A stretch of 58,841 nucleotides of DNA. Origin: Paraburkholderia sp. SG-MS1. GTDB lineage: Bacteria > Pseudomonadota > Gammaproteobacteria > Burkholderiales > Burkholderiaceae. Below, piece by piece: positions 43,144-50,762 of this stretch (its first letter is position 1; every line of letters begins with the position of its first letter). Where the stretch lies: positions 1-58,841 of the forward strand of contig NZ_NPIH01000251.1 of assembly GCF_012275575.1 (NCBI RefSeq), read 5' to 3'. Under the pieces are notes generated by a model, which made no database searches, was not told where the DNA came from, and worked only from the letters and a program-made list of their open reading frames with translations. A program made the position numbers and the translations under genes.

Positions 43144-44493
43144 ATGCACACACCGCCGTTTCGCCTCGCCCAGCCCTCGCGTCTGAAACTGTCCGACGAG
43201 CTTGCCGGCACCGGCATCCGCGCCGTCGATCCTTGCTGCAAGCCTGCCAACGTCTCGCCTTCGAACACGAAACGGCGCGCGCGCCTCGCCGAACTCGACG
43301 GTCATCTGCATTGTTCGATCATCGGCACCTGTTTGAGCACGCACGAGTTGCGCAAGCTGGTGCCTAAATTCACCGCTCTCGACCGGCGCGACGCGAGCGA
43401 TCTCGAGATTCATCACTCGGCAGTGGAACTCGCGATCGAAGGCGGCCCCGCTGCGAAGGCGCTGCACAAGTTGCTCGACGAGCGCTATGCGGGTGCGATC
43501 CGCCGCTTCGACAAAGCCACCGACGATGCCGATCTGCTCGAACTCTGGAACGAAGCGCTGAAATGCGGCGACATCCCGCCTGCTTACTGGGCGCTAATGA
43601 CGCATCCCCTGACGACCATGCCGGTGCGCCAGAAAGCGTTCGGCGACTTGCACATGCTGTCGCACCTGGTAGGCGCGGCCAACCGCGCGGATATTCGCCG
43701 GCTGGTTGCGCTGGAGGAGGAAAACGCCGCACTGAAGGAAAGAATCGAGCGGCAACAGAGCCGTCTGCACGAACTCGGCATGGAGCGCGATGCATCGATT
43801 GCCGCACTGAACGCGCGGATCGCGCAACTCACCGCGCAGGCCTGCCGCCCGATGCCCGCCGATGCCGCCGGGCTGGAAGCCGAAGTCCAGCAACTGCGCG
43901 ACAGGCTGGCCGACGCCGATCGACGCGTCGCGTTGCACACCAGCCGCCGCGAAGCCGCGGAACAGCGCGCGCTTCTGGAACAGGATGCCGCGCTCGCACT
44001 GCGCAAAAGCCGCGACAAGGCGCTGGCGCAGCTCAAGCTGGCGCAAAGCGAATGTGATGCGCTCGAGCGCGCCACGGTCGACGCCGCCGACGCCGCGAGC
44101 GGGGCCGTGACGCGCCGCGCGAGCCTCGACAGCGTGCACGGCAAGCGGATCATCTATGTGGGCGGCCGGCCCGGCTCGAATGCCGCACTCAAGCGGCTGG
44201 TGGAAGCGGCCGGCGGCGATCTGGTGGTGCACGACGGCGGCGTGGAGGATCGCAAGGGACTGCTTGCCGCCGCGCTGCCCGGTGCGGATATCGTCGTGTT
44301 CCCGGTCGACTGCATCGACCACGATTCGATGAATACGCTCAAACGGGTCTGCGAGCGCCATCGGATCGACTATCACCCGGTGCGTACCGCGAGCGTGGCG
44401 AGCTTCGTCGAATTGATGGCTCGGCTGCATCCCGACCATCTCGCCCAACTCGGCAACCTGTCGCCGTCGGCGTTTTGCCTGCGGCACGGCTGA
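43144..44493 (+). CDS. DUF2325 coiled-coil protein
   Basis: 449 residues. The N-terminal domain (about 40-185) has clustered potential metal ligands: HLHCSIIGTC (His54, His56, Cys57, Cys63), EIHHS (His90, His91) and HMLSH (His170, His174). A coiled coil spans about 188-315. The C-terminal DUF2325 domain (about 333-430) starts RIIYVGGRPGSNAALK and includes HDGG (363-366) and IDHDSM (391-396). No biochemical function is established for this arrangement. No export signal. A ModE-type site in its promoter and the convergent modE-like, nifQ and mod genes suggest a cytosolic role in molybdenum handling or sensing; that is inference. Confidence 0.75.
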   Translation: MHTPPFRLAQPSRLKLSDELAGTGIRAVDPCCKPANVSPSNTKRRARLAELDGHLHCSIIGTCLSTHELRKLVPKFTALDRRDASDLEIHHSAVELAIEGGPAAKALHKLLDERYAGAIRRFDKATDDADLLELWNEALKCGDIPPAYWALMTHPLTTMPVRQKAFGDLHMLSHLVGAANRADIRRLVALEEENAALKERIERQQSRLHELGMERDASIAALNARIAQLTAQACRPMPADAAGLEAEVQQLRDRLADADRRVALHTSRREAAEQRALLEQDAALALRKSRDKALAQLKLAQSECDALERATVDAADAASGAVTRRASLDSVHGKRIIYVGGRPGSNAALKRLVEAAGGDLVVHDGGVEDRKGLLAAALPGADIVVFPVDCIDHDSMNTLKRVCERHRIDYHPVRTASVASFVELMARLHPDHLAQLGNLSPSAFCLRHG

Positions 44494-44540
44494 GCGCGAG
44501 GCTCGCTGAGCCAGGGATCGCGAGGGCCGCCGGGGACCGC

Positions 44541-44951
44541 TCAGGAACGGATCAGCCGCGTCAGCTCGGCGATCTGCTTCGCACAACTGCGCTGCGCCTC
44601 TTCTTCGACGTCGCGATACAGGCGAATGATGGATTCGCCAACCGGGGTGAGCGTGCAGCCGCCGCCGCTTTGACCGCCCTGCTCCGAATGCGTGGCCGGC
44701 GACTTGAGCGACCGGTTCAATTCGTCGATCAGCAGCCAGGCGCGCCGGTACGACATGTCGAGGCTGCGCGCCGCCGCCGAGATCGAACCGTACTCGCGCA
44801 CCGCTTCGAGCAGATCGACTTTGCCCGGCCCGAGCGCGACGGCATCCGCACTACGAATGCGCATCCGGAAGCGCACTTCGGGGCGCGGCTTTACGGATTT
44901 CTGCGCGGATTTCTTCGCCGCTGCGGGTTTGGTTTTTGCGGTGTCAGCCAT
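44541..44951 (-). CDS. One-domain ModE-like regulator
   Basis: 136 residues from the ATG at 44951. After a Lys/Ala-rich tail of about 25 residues comes the ModE-type winged helix-turn-helix (VDLLEAVREYGSISAAARSL, then MSYRRAWLLIDELN and a wing containing GGGCTLTPVGESII). The C-terminal molybdate-binding Mop/TOBE domains of E. coli ModE (262 residues) are absent, so molybdate sensing must be indirect or by another protein. It is last in a leftward operon after nifQ (52-base gap). It is the obvious candidate to bind the ModE-type sites in this module. Confidence 0.82.
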   Translation of the reverse strand: MADTAKTKPAAAKKSAQKSVKPRPEVRFRMRIRSADAVALGPGKVDLLEAVREYGSISAAARSLDMSYRRAWLLIDELNRSLKSPATHSEQGGQSGGGCTLTPVGESIIRLYRDVEEEAQRSCAKQIAELTRLIRS

Positions 44952-45003
44952 GCGCAAAAGCATACACGAACCGCTTCGCGCTGCCATCCTGGCCGAACGG
45001 CTT

Positions 45004-45660
45004 TCAACGTTGTGGCGGGAAACAATATCCGTAGTCTTCGCAGCCAGGGCAACCCGGCGCGGGGCTAGGCGGCAAGCCCAACGAAAGCGCGCGCTGTGCG
45101 GCGAGGAATTTTTTCCAGCGCAGGTTGGCGACATTCAGCGCGACAAGTGTGGGGAAATAGCGCGTCAGCATCCACGTGACTTCGGTGCGGCCGGCGAGGC
45201 CAAGGTCGCGCCACAGGTGGTCGGGCCGCAGGCATGCGTGGGCAATGATCGTGGCGAGGCAGTGCGCATCGTCGGCGTGGACGACGGGGCTTGTGTGGGT
45301 GAGCAGGAGCGCGTGGAGCGAGCGGACGAAGGAGGTGTGTTCGTCGATGTTGGCGTTCATGTCGACGTTGCGCGCCAATGCCACTTCGGCCGCATGCGTG
45401 AAATGCCGCGCCAGCAGCGCATGCCACTCGCGCGGCCGGAGTCCGAGTAAGGCGAGTTCGTCATGCACGTCGCGCGCGGCGATCAGCTTGGCGAAAAGCC
45501 GCGTGTCGGCGCTGGCCGCGTTCGTCGTTGCATGCAGCCATTGACTCATGCATGCGGCGACTTGCGGGTCGGGCGGCAACGACAGCGGCTCGACGTCGCA
45601 TGCGCCAACCCCGGCAGCAGATACGGCAGGAACAGCGCGTGCAAGCGGATCGTCAGACAT
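45004..45660 (-). CDS. nifQ: NifQ-like molybdenum protein
   Basis: 218 residues from the ATG at 45660 (an upstream TTG is less likely). The C-terminus shows the NifQ pattern: NVANLRWKKFLAAQRAL followed by GCPGCEDYGYC, i.e. CxxCx5C. Canonical NifQ has Cx4CxxCx5C; the first Cys is a Ser here. NifQ carries an Fe-S/Mo-Fe-S cluster and donates Mo to nitrogenase cofactor assembly, but no other nif gene is in the window. It lies between a molybdopterin-domain gene and a ModE-like gene, so a general Mo-storage or donation role is likelier. Confidence 0.8.
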   Translation of the reverse strand: MSDDPLARAVPAVSAAGVGACDVEPLSLPPDPQVAACMSQWLHATTNAASADTRLFAKLIAARDVHDELALLGLRPREWHALLARHFTHAAEVALARNVDMNANIDEHTSFVRSLHALLLTHTSPVVHADDAHCLATIIAHACLRPDHLWRDLGLAGRTEVTWMLTRYFPTLVALNVANLRWKKFLAAQRALSLGLPPSPAPGCPGCEDYGYCFPPQR

Positions 45661-45731
45661 GGCGGCAAAGCGATGATGAAGAGCCAACCTATTATGTCAG
45701 CCCTCCCAACCCACGCATCAGGTCCAACGTA

Positions 45732-46211
45732 TCAACTCAAAACCCACGCTTCGATTCGCGCGAGCCGTTTAACGTGACGCGGTGCGGGCAGGATGTCCGA
45801 GCCGGAGAACAGAATCGGCGCGCCGTCTTCGGCATCGAGCATGCGACCGCCGCATTCGTAAGCGATCAGCACGTTCTCTCCGATCGGCGTATTGAACAGC
45901 TCGTGCCACGAGAACGTCACGCTATACCCGTCCAGCCCGCGCGCGACGAACACCGTACGCTTGAATTCGCCCGGCACCTCGTTCGGCAACCCAGCTTCCG
46001 CGATCAAGGTCGTCAGGCGCACGCCACGGTACGCATCGACGCTGCGAATGAAGCGATTCGTCGTATAGCAACACAGATCGAAAGGCGCGGCCGTCACGCT
46101 GTCGTAACGCCGAAGCGCTTCGAGGCTGAGCGACAGCGGACGCTGAAACCGTCCGCCCAGCACGAGCGCACCGTCGACGGCGGGCGCGGCAATCGTATTC
46201 ACACTATCCAT
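45732..46211 (-). CDS. Small molybdopterin-binding-domain protein (sulfite oxidase-like)
   Basis: 159 residues. It matches a compact oxidoreductase molybdopterin-binding domain: LCCYTTNRFIRSVDAYRGV (the Cys pair is where the Mo-ligand Cys sits in sulfite oxidases), LTTLIAEAGLP, then GLDGYSVTFSWHELF. There is no signal peptide, heme domain or C-terminal dimerisation domain, so it is much shorter than MsrP or sulfite oxidase. GGAG lies nine bases before the ATG. It is the first gene of a leftward operon with nifQ and the modE-like gene, starting 44 bases from a ModE-type site shared with modA. It could be an enzyme, a Mo-cofactor carrier or a sensor. Confidence 0.7.
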   Translation of the reverse strand: MDSVNTIAAPAVDGALVLGGRFQRPLSLSLEALRRYDSVTAAPFDLCCYTTNRFIRSVDAYRGVRLTTLIAEAGLPNEVPGEFKRTVFVARGLDGYSVTFSWHELFNTPIGENVLIAYECGGRMLDAEDGAPILFSGSDILPAPRHVKRLARIEAWVLS

Positions 46212-46254
46212 ACGCGGTTATCTCCAGCATCGACGCCCTGGTGATCTGTTCATT

Positions 46255-46278
46255 CGCTATGTCCGTGTGTATATTACG
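46255..46278. promoter_or_regulatory. ModE-type operator, copy 3
   Basis: Half-site CGCTATGTC (46255-46263), 6-base spacer, inverted half-site TATATTACG (46270-46278). It is less symmetric than copies 1 and 2, but the spacing is identical and the right half is one change from consensus. It sits between the divergent molybdopterin-domain gene (44 bases away) and modA (230 bases away). Confidence 0.55.
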
Positions 46279-46423
46279 CTGCGATGGTGGCAGGCGTGTG
46301 CATCAACGTGTCAATACGCGGTATACCGCCACGCATATCGGCCATTACGCCGCCGTCGGAGTGACGCCTCGCATTCGTGGCAACGACGGCGCGCGGTTCG
46401 CTAAACCGGCCATGTCGCCGCAC

Positions 46424-46492
46424 AACGCAAAGGCAACGCAGGGCAACGCAAGCCAACGTAATGGCGTCGTAATGCGACGCTCACACATAACG
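46424..46492 (+). promoter_or_regulatory. Phased AACGCA repeats and weak ModE-like site before modA
   Basis: AACGCA begins at 46424, 46435 and 46445 and AACGTA at 46455, spacings of 11, 10 and 10 bases, i.e. one helical turn. Just downstream, CGTAATGCG (46468-46476) and CACATAACG (46484-46492) form a weak ModE-like pair with a 7-base spacer, ending 15 bases before the modA ATG. Confidence 0.35.
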
Positions 46493-46507
46493 CATCGGGG
46501 TTATCGC

Positions 46508-47395
46508 ATGATCCGCAAGCTGCTCGCTTCTCTCGTGGTCGTCACCGGCATCGTAACGGCCGCGCCCACCTTCGCGCAGGACTCGGGGAACAACACGGTC
46601 AACGTGCTGTACGCCGGGTCGCTCGTCAACCTGATGGAGCGCAGCATCGGCCCCGCGTTCGAAAAGGCCACCGGCCAGCAGTTCCGCGGCTATGCGGCGG
46701 GTTCCAACAAGATCGCCAACGAGATCAAGGGCAAGCTTCGGCGCGGCGACGTGTTCATCAGCGCGAGCCCGAAGGTGAACGCCAGCCTGATGGGCGAGGC
46801 GAACGGCGATCACGTCACGTGGTATGTGAATTTCGCCGAGTCGCCGTTGATGATCGGCTATAACCCGCAGAGCAAATTCGCGTCGCAATTCAAGAGCAAG
46901 CGCTGGGACGAGGTGTTGCAGCAGCCGGGTATTCGCATCGGCCGCACCGATCCGAAGCTCGATCCGAAAGGCGCATTCACCGTCGAAATGATGACGAAAG
47001 CGGCCGGGCTCTACCATCAGCCGGACCTGGTCGAGAAGACGCTCGGCGCGCCGGAAAATCCCGCGCAGGTGCTGCCCGAGGAAACGCTGGTGGGCCGCCT
47101 GCAATCAGGCCAGCTCGATGCAGGCTTCTTCTACTCGACCGAGACGTCCGACCTGAAGATTCCGGCGATCCACCCGGCGCCTGAATTGCAAGCCAAGGCC
47201 AGCTACACACTGACGATCCTCAACGACGCGGCGAATCGCCCCGGAGCGGTCAGCTTCGTCGACTTCCTGCTGAGCGAGCAAGGCCGCGCCCTGCTCAAGC
47301 AGCATGGCGTGGACGTTGTCAAACCCGTCGTGAGCGGCGCCGTGCAGTCGATGCCGCCTTCGGTGCAAGCCGTCATCGACGCCGCCACGCACTGA
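46508..47395 (+). CDS. modA: Molybdate/tungstate ABC transporter binding protein
   Basis: 295 residues from the ATG at 46508 (GGGG eight bases upstream); the frame continues upstream without a start signal. A signal peptide ends near TFAQ-DS (about residue 22-24). The mature protein has the ModA/WtpA binding-protein fold: NVLYAGSLVNLMERSIGPAF, then YAAGSNKIANEIKG (oxyanion-binding Ser), then RTDPKLDPKGAF. The SLVNLMER start and overall pattern resemble the WtpA/TupA-like branch more than E. coli ModA, so tungstate binding is possible. It is followed four bases later by the fused permease-ATPase gene, completing the transporter. Confidence 0.85.
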   Translation: MIRKLLASLVVVTGIVTAAPTFAQDSGNNTVNVLYAGSLVNLMERSIGPAFEKATGQQFRGYAAGSNKIANEIKGKLRRGDVFISASPKVNASLMGEANGDHVTWYVNFAESPLMIGYNPQSKFASQFKSKRWDEVLQQPGIRIGRTDPKLDPKGAFTVEMMTKAAGLYHQPDLVEKTLGAPENPAQVLPEETLVGRLQSGQLDAGFFYSTETSDLKIPAIHPAPELQAKASYTLTILNDAANRPGAVSFVDFLLSEQGRALLKQHGVDVVKPVVSGAVQSMPPSVQAVIDAATH

Positions 47396-47399
47396 CGCG

Positions 47400-49265
47400 G
47401 TGAAGCGCGCCGCTGCGCGACCGCTGCTGTTATTGGCGGCGCTGCTGGCTGTCTATCTGTGCGCTCCGTTCGTCGCGAGCGTGCCGCAACTCGGCGCCGC
47501 GGATTGGGCAAACGTGGACTGGCGCGCGACGTGGTCGGCGGTCGGCGTATCGGCGGCGAGCGCCACGGTGGCCTCGTTCATGATCCTGCTGGGCGGCGTG
47601 CCGCTCGGCTATTTCCTCGCGCGGTCGAATACGCGCAAGATGGCGCTGCTGGGCTTCGTCGTGCAGTTGCCGCTCGCGCTGCCGCCGCTGACGAGCGGCG
47701 TGCTGCTGCTGTTTCTGCTTGGGCCCTATAGCGGAATCGGCCGCCTCACCGGCGGCGGCCTGACGGATTCGTTCGCCGGCATCGTCCTCGCGGAAATCTT
47801 CGTGGCCGCGCCGTTTCTGATCATCGCCGCGAAGTCCGCATTCGCCGCGGTCGATCCAATGCTCGACGACGTCGCCGCCACGCTCGGCCATCATGCCAGC
47901 AGCCGCTTTTTCCGCGTGATGCTGCCGGTGGCGTGGCCGGCAATTCGCGCAGGACTCGCGCTCGCGTGGCTGCGTGCATTCGGCGAATTCGGCGCGACCG
48001 TGATGCTCGCCTATCACCCGTATTCGTTGCCGGTCTACACGTACGTCGTATTCGGCGGCCAGGGGCTGCCGGCGATGATGCCGTTGCTGCTGCCCACGCT
48101 CGCGATCGCGATACTCTGCGCCGCGCTGTCCATCTACAGTCTTCGGCAAAAAACCACGCCCGACCCAACCGAAAACGGCGATGACACGCTCGAACCCGGC
48201 ACAGATCTCACCGCGAGCCGCGGCGACGCCGACAATCGCCGCCTCACGTTCCATCTGCAACGTCAGGTGGGCGCCTTCGATCTCGACATCGCGTGGGCGC
48301 CGGCCACGCGGCGTCTCGCGATAATCGGGCCGTCGGGTTCGGGCAAATCGCTAGCGCTGCGTCTGATCGCGGGGCTCGAATCGAACGCGTCGAGCACGGT
48401 GCGGCTAGGCGCGACCGAGTTGCACATGCTGCCGCCCGAGCACCGCCAGATCGGCTACATGCCGCAGGATTACGGCCTGTTTCCGCACATGAGCGTGGCG
48501 CGCCAGCTCAGCTTTCCCCTTGACGCCGACGCCGCCAGCGCACGTTACTGGCTCGATCATCTGGGCCTCGCGCCGCTAGTCGGACGCTTGCCGCATCAGT
48601 TGTCGTTCGGTCAGCGGCAACGGGTGGCGCTCGCGCGCGCGCTCACGCGCCATACCGGGCTACTGCTGTTCGACGAGCCGTTCGCTGCGCTCGATACGCC
48701 GCGGCGGCGCCGCTTGCAGCAATCGCTGCGGGCATTGCAGCGGGAGATCGCCGCGGTGACGATCATCGTCACACACGATCCGGATGAAGCCGCGCTGCTC
48801 GCAGACGAGGTGCTGGTGGTTGAACAGGGGCGCGTGTTGCAGGCCGGCGCGGTCGCCGACGTGTTCGAGCGGCCCGCTTCGATACGGGTGGCCGCCTTGC
48901 TCGGCTTGCACAACGTCGGCGAAGGTTCGATGAGCGCGGCGGGTCAGCTGCAGATCGCTCCGGGCTTGACGGTGTCAACGGCCAACGGTGTCTCCCTTCC
49001 AGCCGCGGGTCAACGCGTCATGTGGCGCGTGTCCTCGCATGCGTTGGCCGTGACGCCACAGGGCGCGCATGCCGGGGTCGTCGAGTCGGTCGAATTGCGG
49101 CGCGGCGAGCGCTATGTTCGCGTGAATATCGCCGGGGTGGGCTTCGACCTTGCCAGCGAAGACGCCGGTTTGCGCGAGGGTGCGCCGTGCCGGCTCGACC
49201 TCCGCGCGGCGGGCGTCAACATCTGGGCCGCGGCGTGCGGCTCGCGTCAGGCTTCGTCCGCGTGA
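47400..49265 (+). CDS. modBC: Fused molybdate transporter permease-ATPase (ModB-ModC)
   Basis: 621 residues, GTG start four bases after modA. Residues 1-250 are the ModB permease with about five or six membrane helices and an EAA-type loop (about 156-184). An acidic linker (250-280) leads to the ModC ATPase: Walker A GPSGSGKS (310-317), Q loop YMPQDYGLF, signature LSFGQRQRVALARAL near 400 and Walker B LLLFDEP. A TOBE-type oxyanion-binding domain ends the protein (about 540-615). The two subunits are normally separate genes; no stop or frameshift is seen between them. Imports molybdate (or tungstate) across the inner membrane. Confidence 0.88.
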   Translation: MKRAAARPLLLLAALLAVYLCAPFVASVPQLGAADWANVDWRATWSAVGVSAASATVASFMILLGGVPLGYFLARSNTRKMALLGFVVQLPLALPPLTSGVLLLFLLGPYSGIGRLTGGGLTDSFAGIVLAEIFVAAPFLIIAAKSAFAAVDPMLDDVAATLGHHASSRFFRVMLPVAWPAIRAGLALAWLRAFGEFGATVMLAYHPYSLPVYTYVVFGGQGLPAMMPLLLPTLAIAILCAALSIYSLRQKTTPDPTENGDDTLEPGTDLTASRGDADNRRLTFHLQRQVGAFDLDIAWAPATRRLAIIGPSGSGKSLALRLIAGLESNASSTVRLGATELHMLPPEHRQIGYMPQDYGLFPHMSVARQLSFPLDADAASARYWLDHLGLAPLVGRLPHQLSFGQRQRVALARALTRHTGLLLFDEPFAALDTPRRRRLQQSLRALQREIAAVTIIVTHDPDEAALLADEVLVVEQGRVLQAGAVADVFERPASIRVAALLGLHNVGEGSMSAAGQLQIAPGLTVSTANGVSLPAAGQRVMWRVSSHALAVTPQGAHAGVVESVELRRGERYVRVNIAGVGFDLASEDAGLREGAPCRLDLRAAGVNIWAAACGSRQASSA

Positions 49266-50674
49266 GCCCGCCTCCTGATTTCGGCGAGCGATGCATCGAC
49301 CCGTAGCTCGCCGGACTCGAACACCGTCACGAGCGCTTCGTCCCAGTCGCCCGCGACGGTGTGTTCGTCCCACGTGACGGGCAGCGTGACGGTCCGGTAC
49401 TCACCGGTGCGGCGATGCTTCAGCAACGTCAGACGCCCTTTCATCGAACGCTTCGCGGCATCCGTGACCGGGTCCTTGCGCACGTCGTGCCACTCGTCGC
49501 CAAGGCGGATCGCGGAACACTTCATCGCGAAGCGCTGCGTGTCGCGGTTGATCTGCTGCAACAGCGCGCCGCCCATGCCGAATACGATGTTATCGGCCGC
49601 GAAGCCGGCCTCGTCCATCGCGGCGAGGATCGTCGCGATCGAATCGGGGTTCACGCCGTCGCCTTGAATCACGCGCACGTTATTGAGCACGCGCCGGCCC
49701 TTGCCATTCACCACCGAGCCGAACGACGCGTCGAGCGCGCGCAGCGTCTGCAATACGATCGTGCGCGGATCGCCGGAGTCGGGCCGGATCACGAGGGTGG
49801 CGCGTGAATCGAGCACGGCCTGTTTCAGTTGCGTGCCCCATACGTCGAGCGCGGCAAACAGATCGTAGGAATCGGACACCACCGAAACGATCGCGCCCGG
49901 CTTGCCGAAGCGCGCGATCATGTTGCGGAACGCGTCGGTCTCGCGCTCGCGGCCCCATGACGTGATGGTGCTGTGTTCGGCGGCCGGCACGGAAAACGCC
50001 GCCATCGTTTCGTGGTAGTAGTGGTTCGCCGCCGCCACGCCGAGCACCGTGTCCGAACCCATGAAACTGACCAGATGCGCCGCGCCGCCGATCGCCGCCG
50101 ATTCCGCGCTCGACACCCCGCGCGCGCCGAAATCGTGCAGCTTGAACGGCAATTGCGCGAGGTCGTCGCTGCTCCTTTGCAGGTAGGCGCGGATCGTTTT
50201 GCGCAGATGCCAGCTTTGCGTCGCCACCGTGATCGGATACCACACGCGCAGCAGCATCGTTTCCAGATACGAAGCGAGCCAGAACACCCGCGGGTCGTCG
50301 CATTCGACCGTCACCAGCACGTTGTGCGTCGGCACCACCGAGCCTTCCGGCACCGCGCGAATCCGCACCGGCAGATAGCCGCCGCACTGCTCGACCACAT
50401 AGCGCCAACCCGCTTCGTTGAACGGCTCGCCATGCGTACTGAAAAACGCTTTGGCCTGCTCGATCATGGCCCGGGTGACCGGCCGGCACAGGTATTCCTT
50501 CAGCAGCATTTGCAGACCGAAGAACAGCGTGCGCTCATAGCGCCCGCCACGCGACTCGATGTACGAGAACATCGCCGACGCCTGGGGCGGATATTGCAGA
50601 TAGTGCGAGGCCTTGTACGAATCCGTGTTGAGGATCGGATTGGACAGGATCGACGCGATGTCGCCAGCGCTCAC
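49247..50674 (-). CDS. nadV: Nicotinamide phosphoribosyltransferase
   Basis: 475 residues from a GTG at 50674 with GGGGA upstream; the frame reaches a TTG at 50728 without a ribosome site. It matches the NAMPT/NadV family along its length: LNTDSYKASHYLQYPP at the N-terminus, the substrate-binding segment LHDFGARGVSSAESAAIGG near 190-208, and LVIRPDSGDPRTI near 290. It converts nicotinamide and PRPP to NMN, the first step of a direct NAD salvage route. Its 3' end overlaps the modBC 3' end by 19 bases, tail to tail. No NMN adenylyltransferase or nudix gene adjoins. Confidence 0.92.
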   Translation of the reverse strand: MSAGDIASILSNPILNTDSYKASHYLQYPPQASAMFSYIESRGGRYERTLFFGLQMLLKEYLCRPVTRAMIEQAKAFFSTHGEPFNEAGWRYVVEQCGGYLPVRIRAVPEGSVVPTHNVLVTVECDDPRVFWLASYLETMLLRVWYPITVATQSWHLRKTIRAYLQRSSDDLAQLPFKLHDFGARGVSSAESAAIGGAAHLVSFMGSDTVLGVAAANHYYHETMAAFSVPAAEHSTITSWGRERETDAFRNMIARFGKPGAIVSVVSDSYDLFAALDVWGTQLKQAVLDSRATLVIRPDSGDPRTIVLQTLRALDASFGSVVNGKGRRVLNNVRVIQGDGVNPDSIATILAAMDEAGFAADNIVFGMGGALLQQINRDTQRFAMKCSAIRLGDEWHDVRKDPVTDAAKRSMKGRLTLLKHRRTGEYRTVTLPVTWDEHTVAGDWDEALVTVFESGELRVDASLAEIRRRAHADEA

Positions 50675-50762
50675 GTGAGTTCCCCAAGGTAATCGAACGG
50701 ATGCGGTTCTTTTACCATACACCGTCAAAATACCCGTGCAACGCGCCGCTCAGCGGACCGGC

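Noticed and set aside
46255..46329. GCGGTATACCGC palindrome (46318-46329) as another ModE site
   Set aside because: It is a perfect palindrome, but its core and spacing do not resemble the ModE half-site CGTTATAT; it is noted only as an unexplained element in the modA leader.
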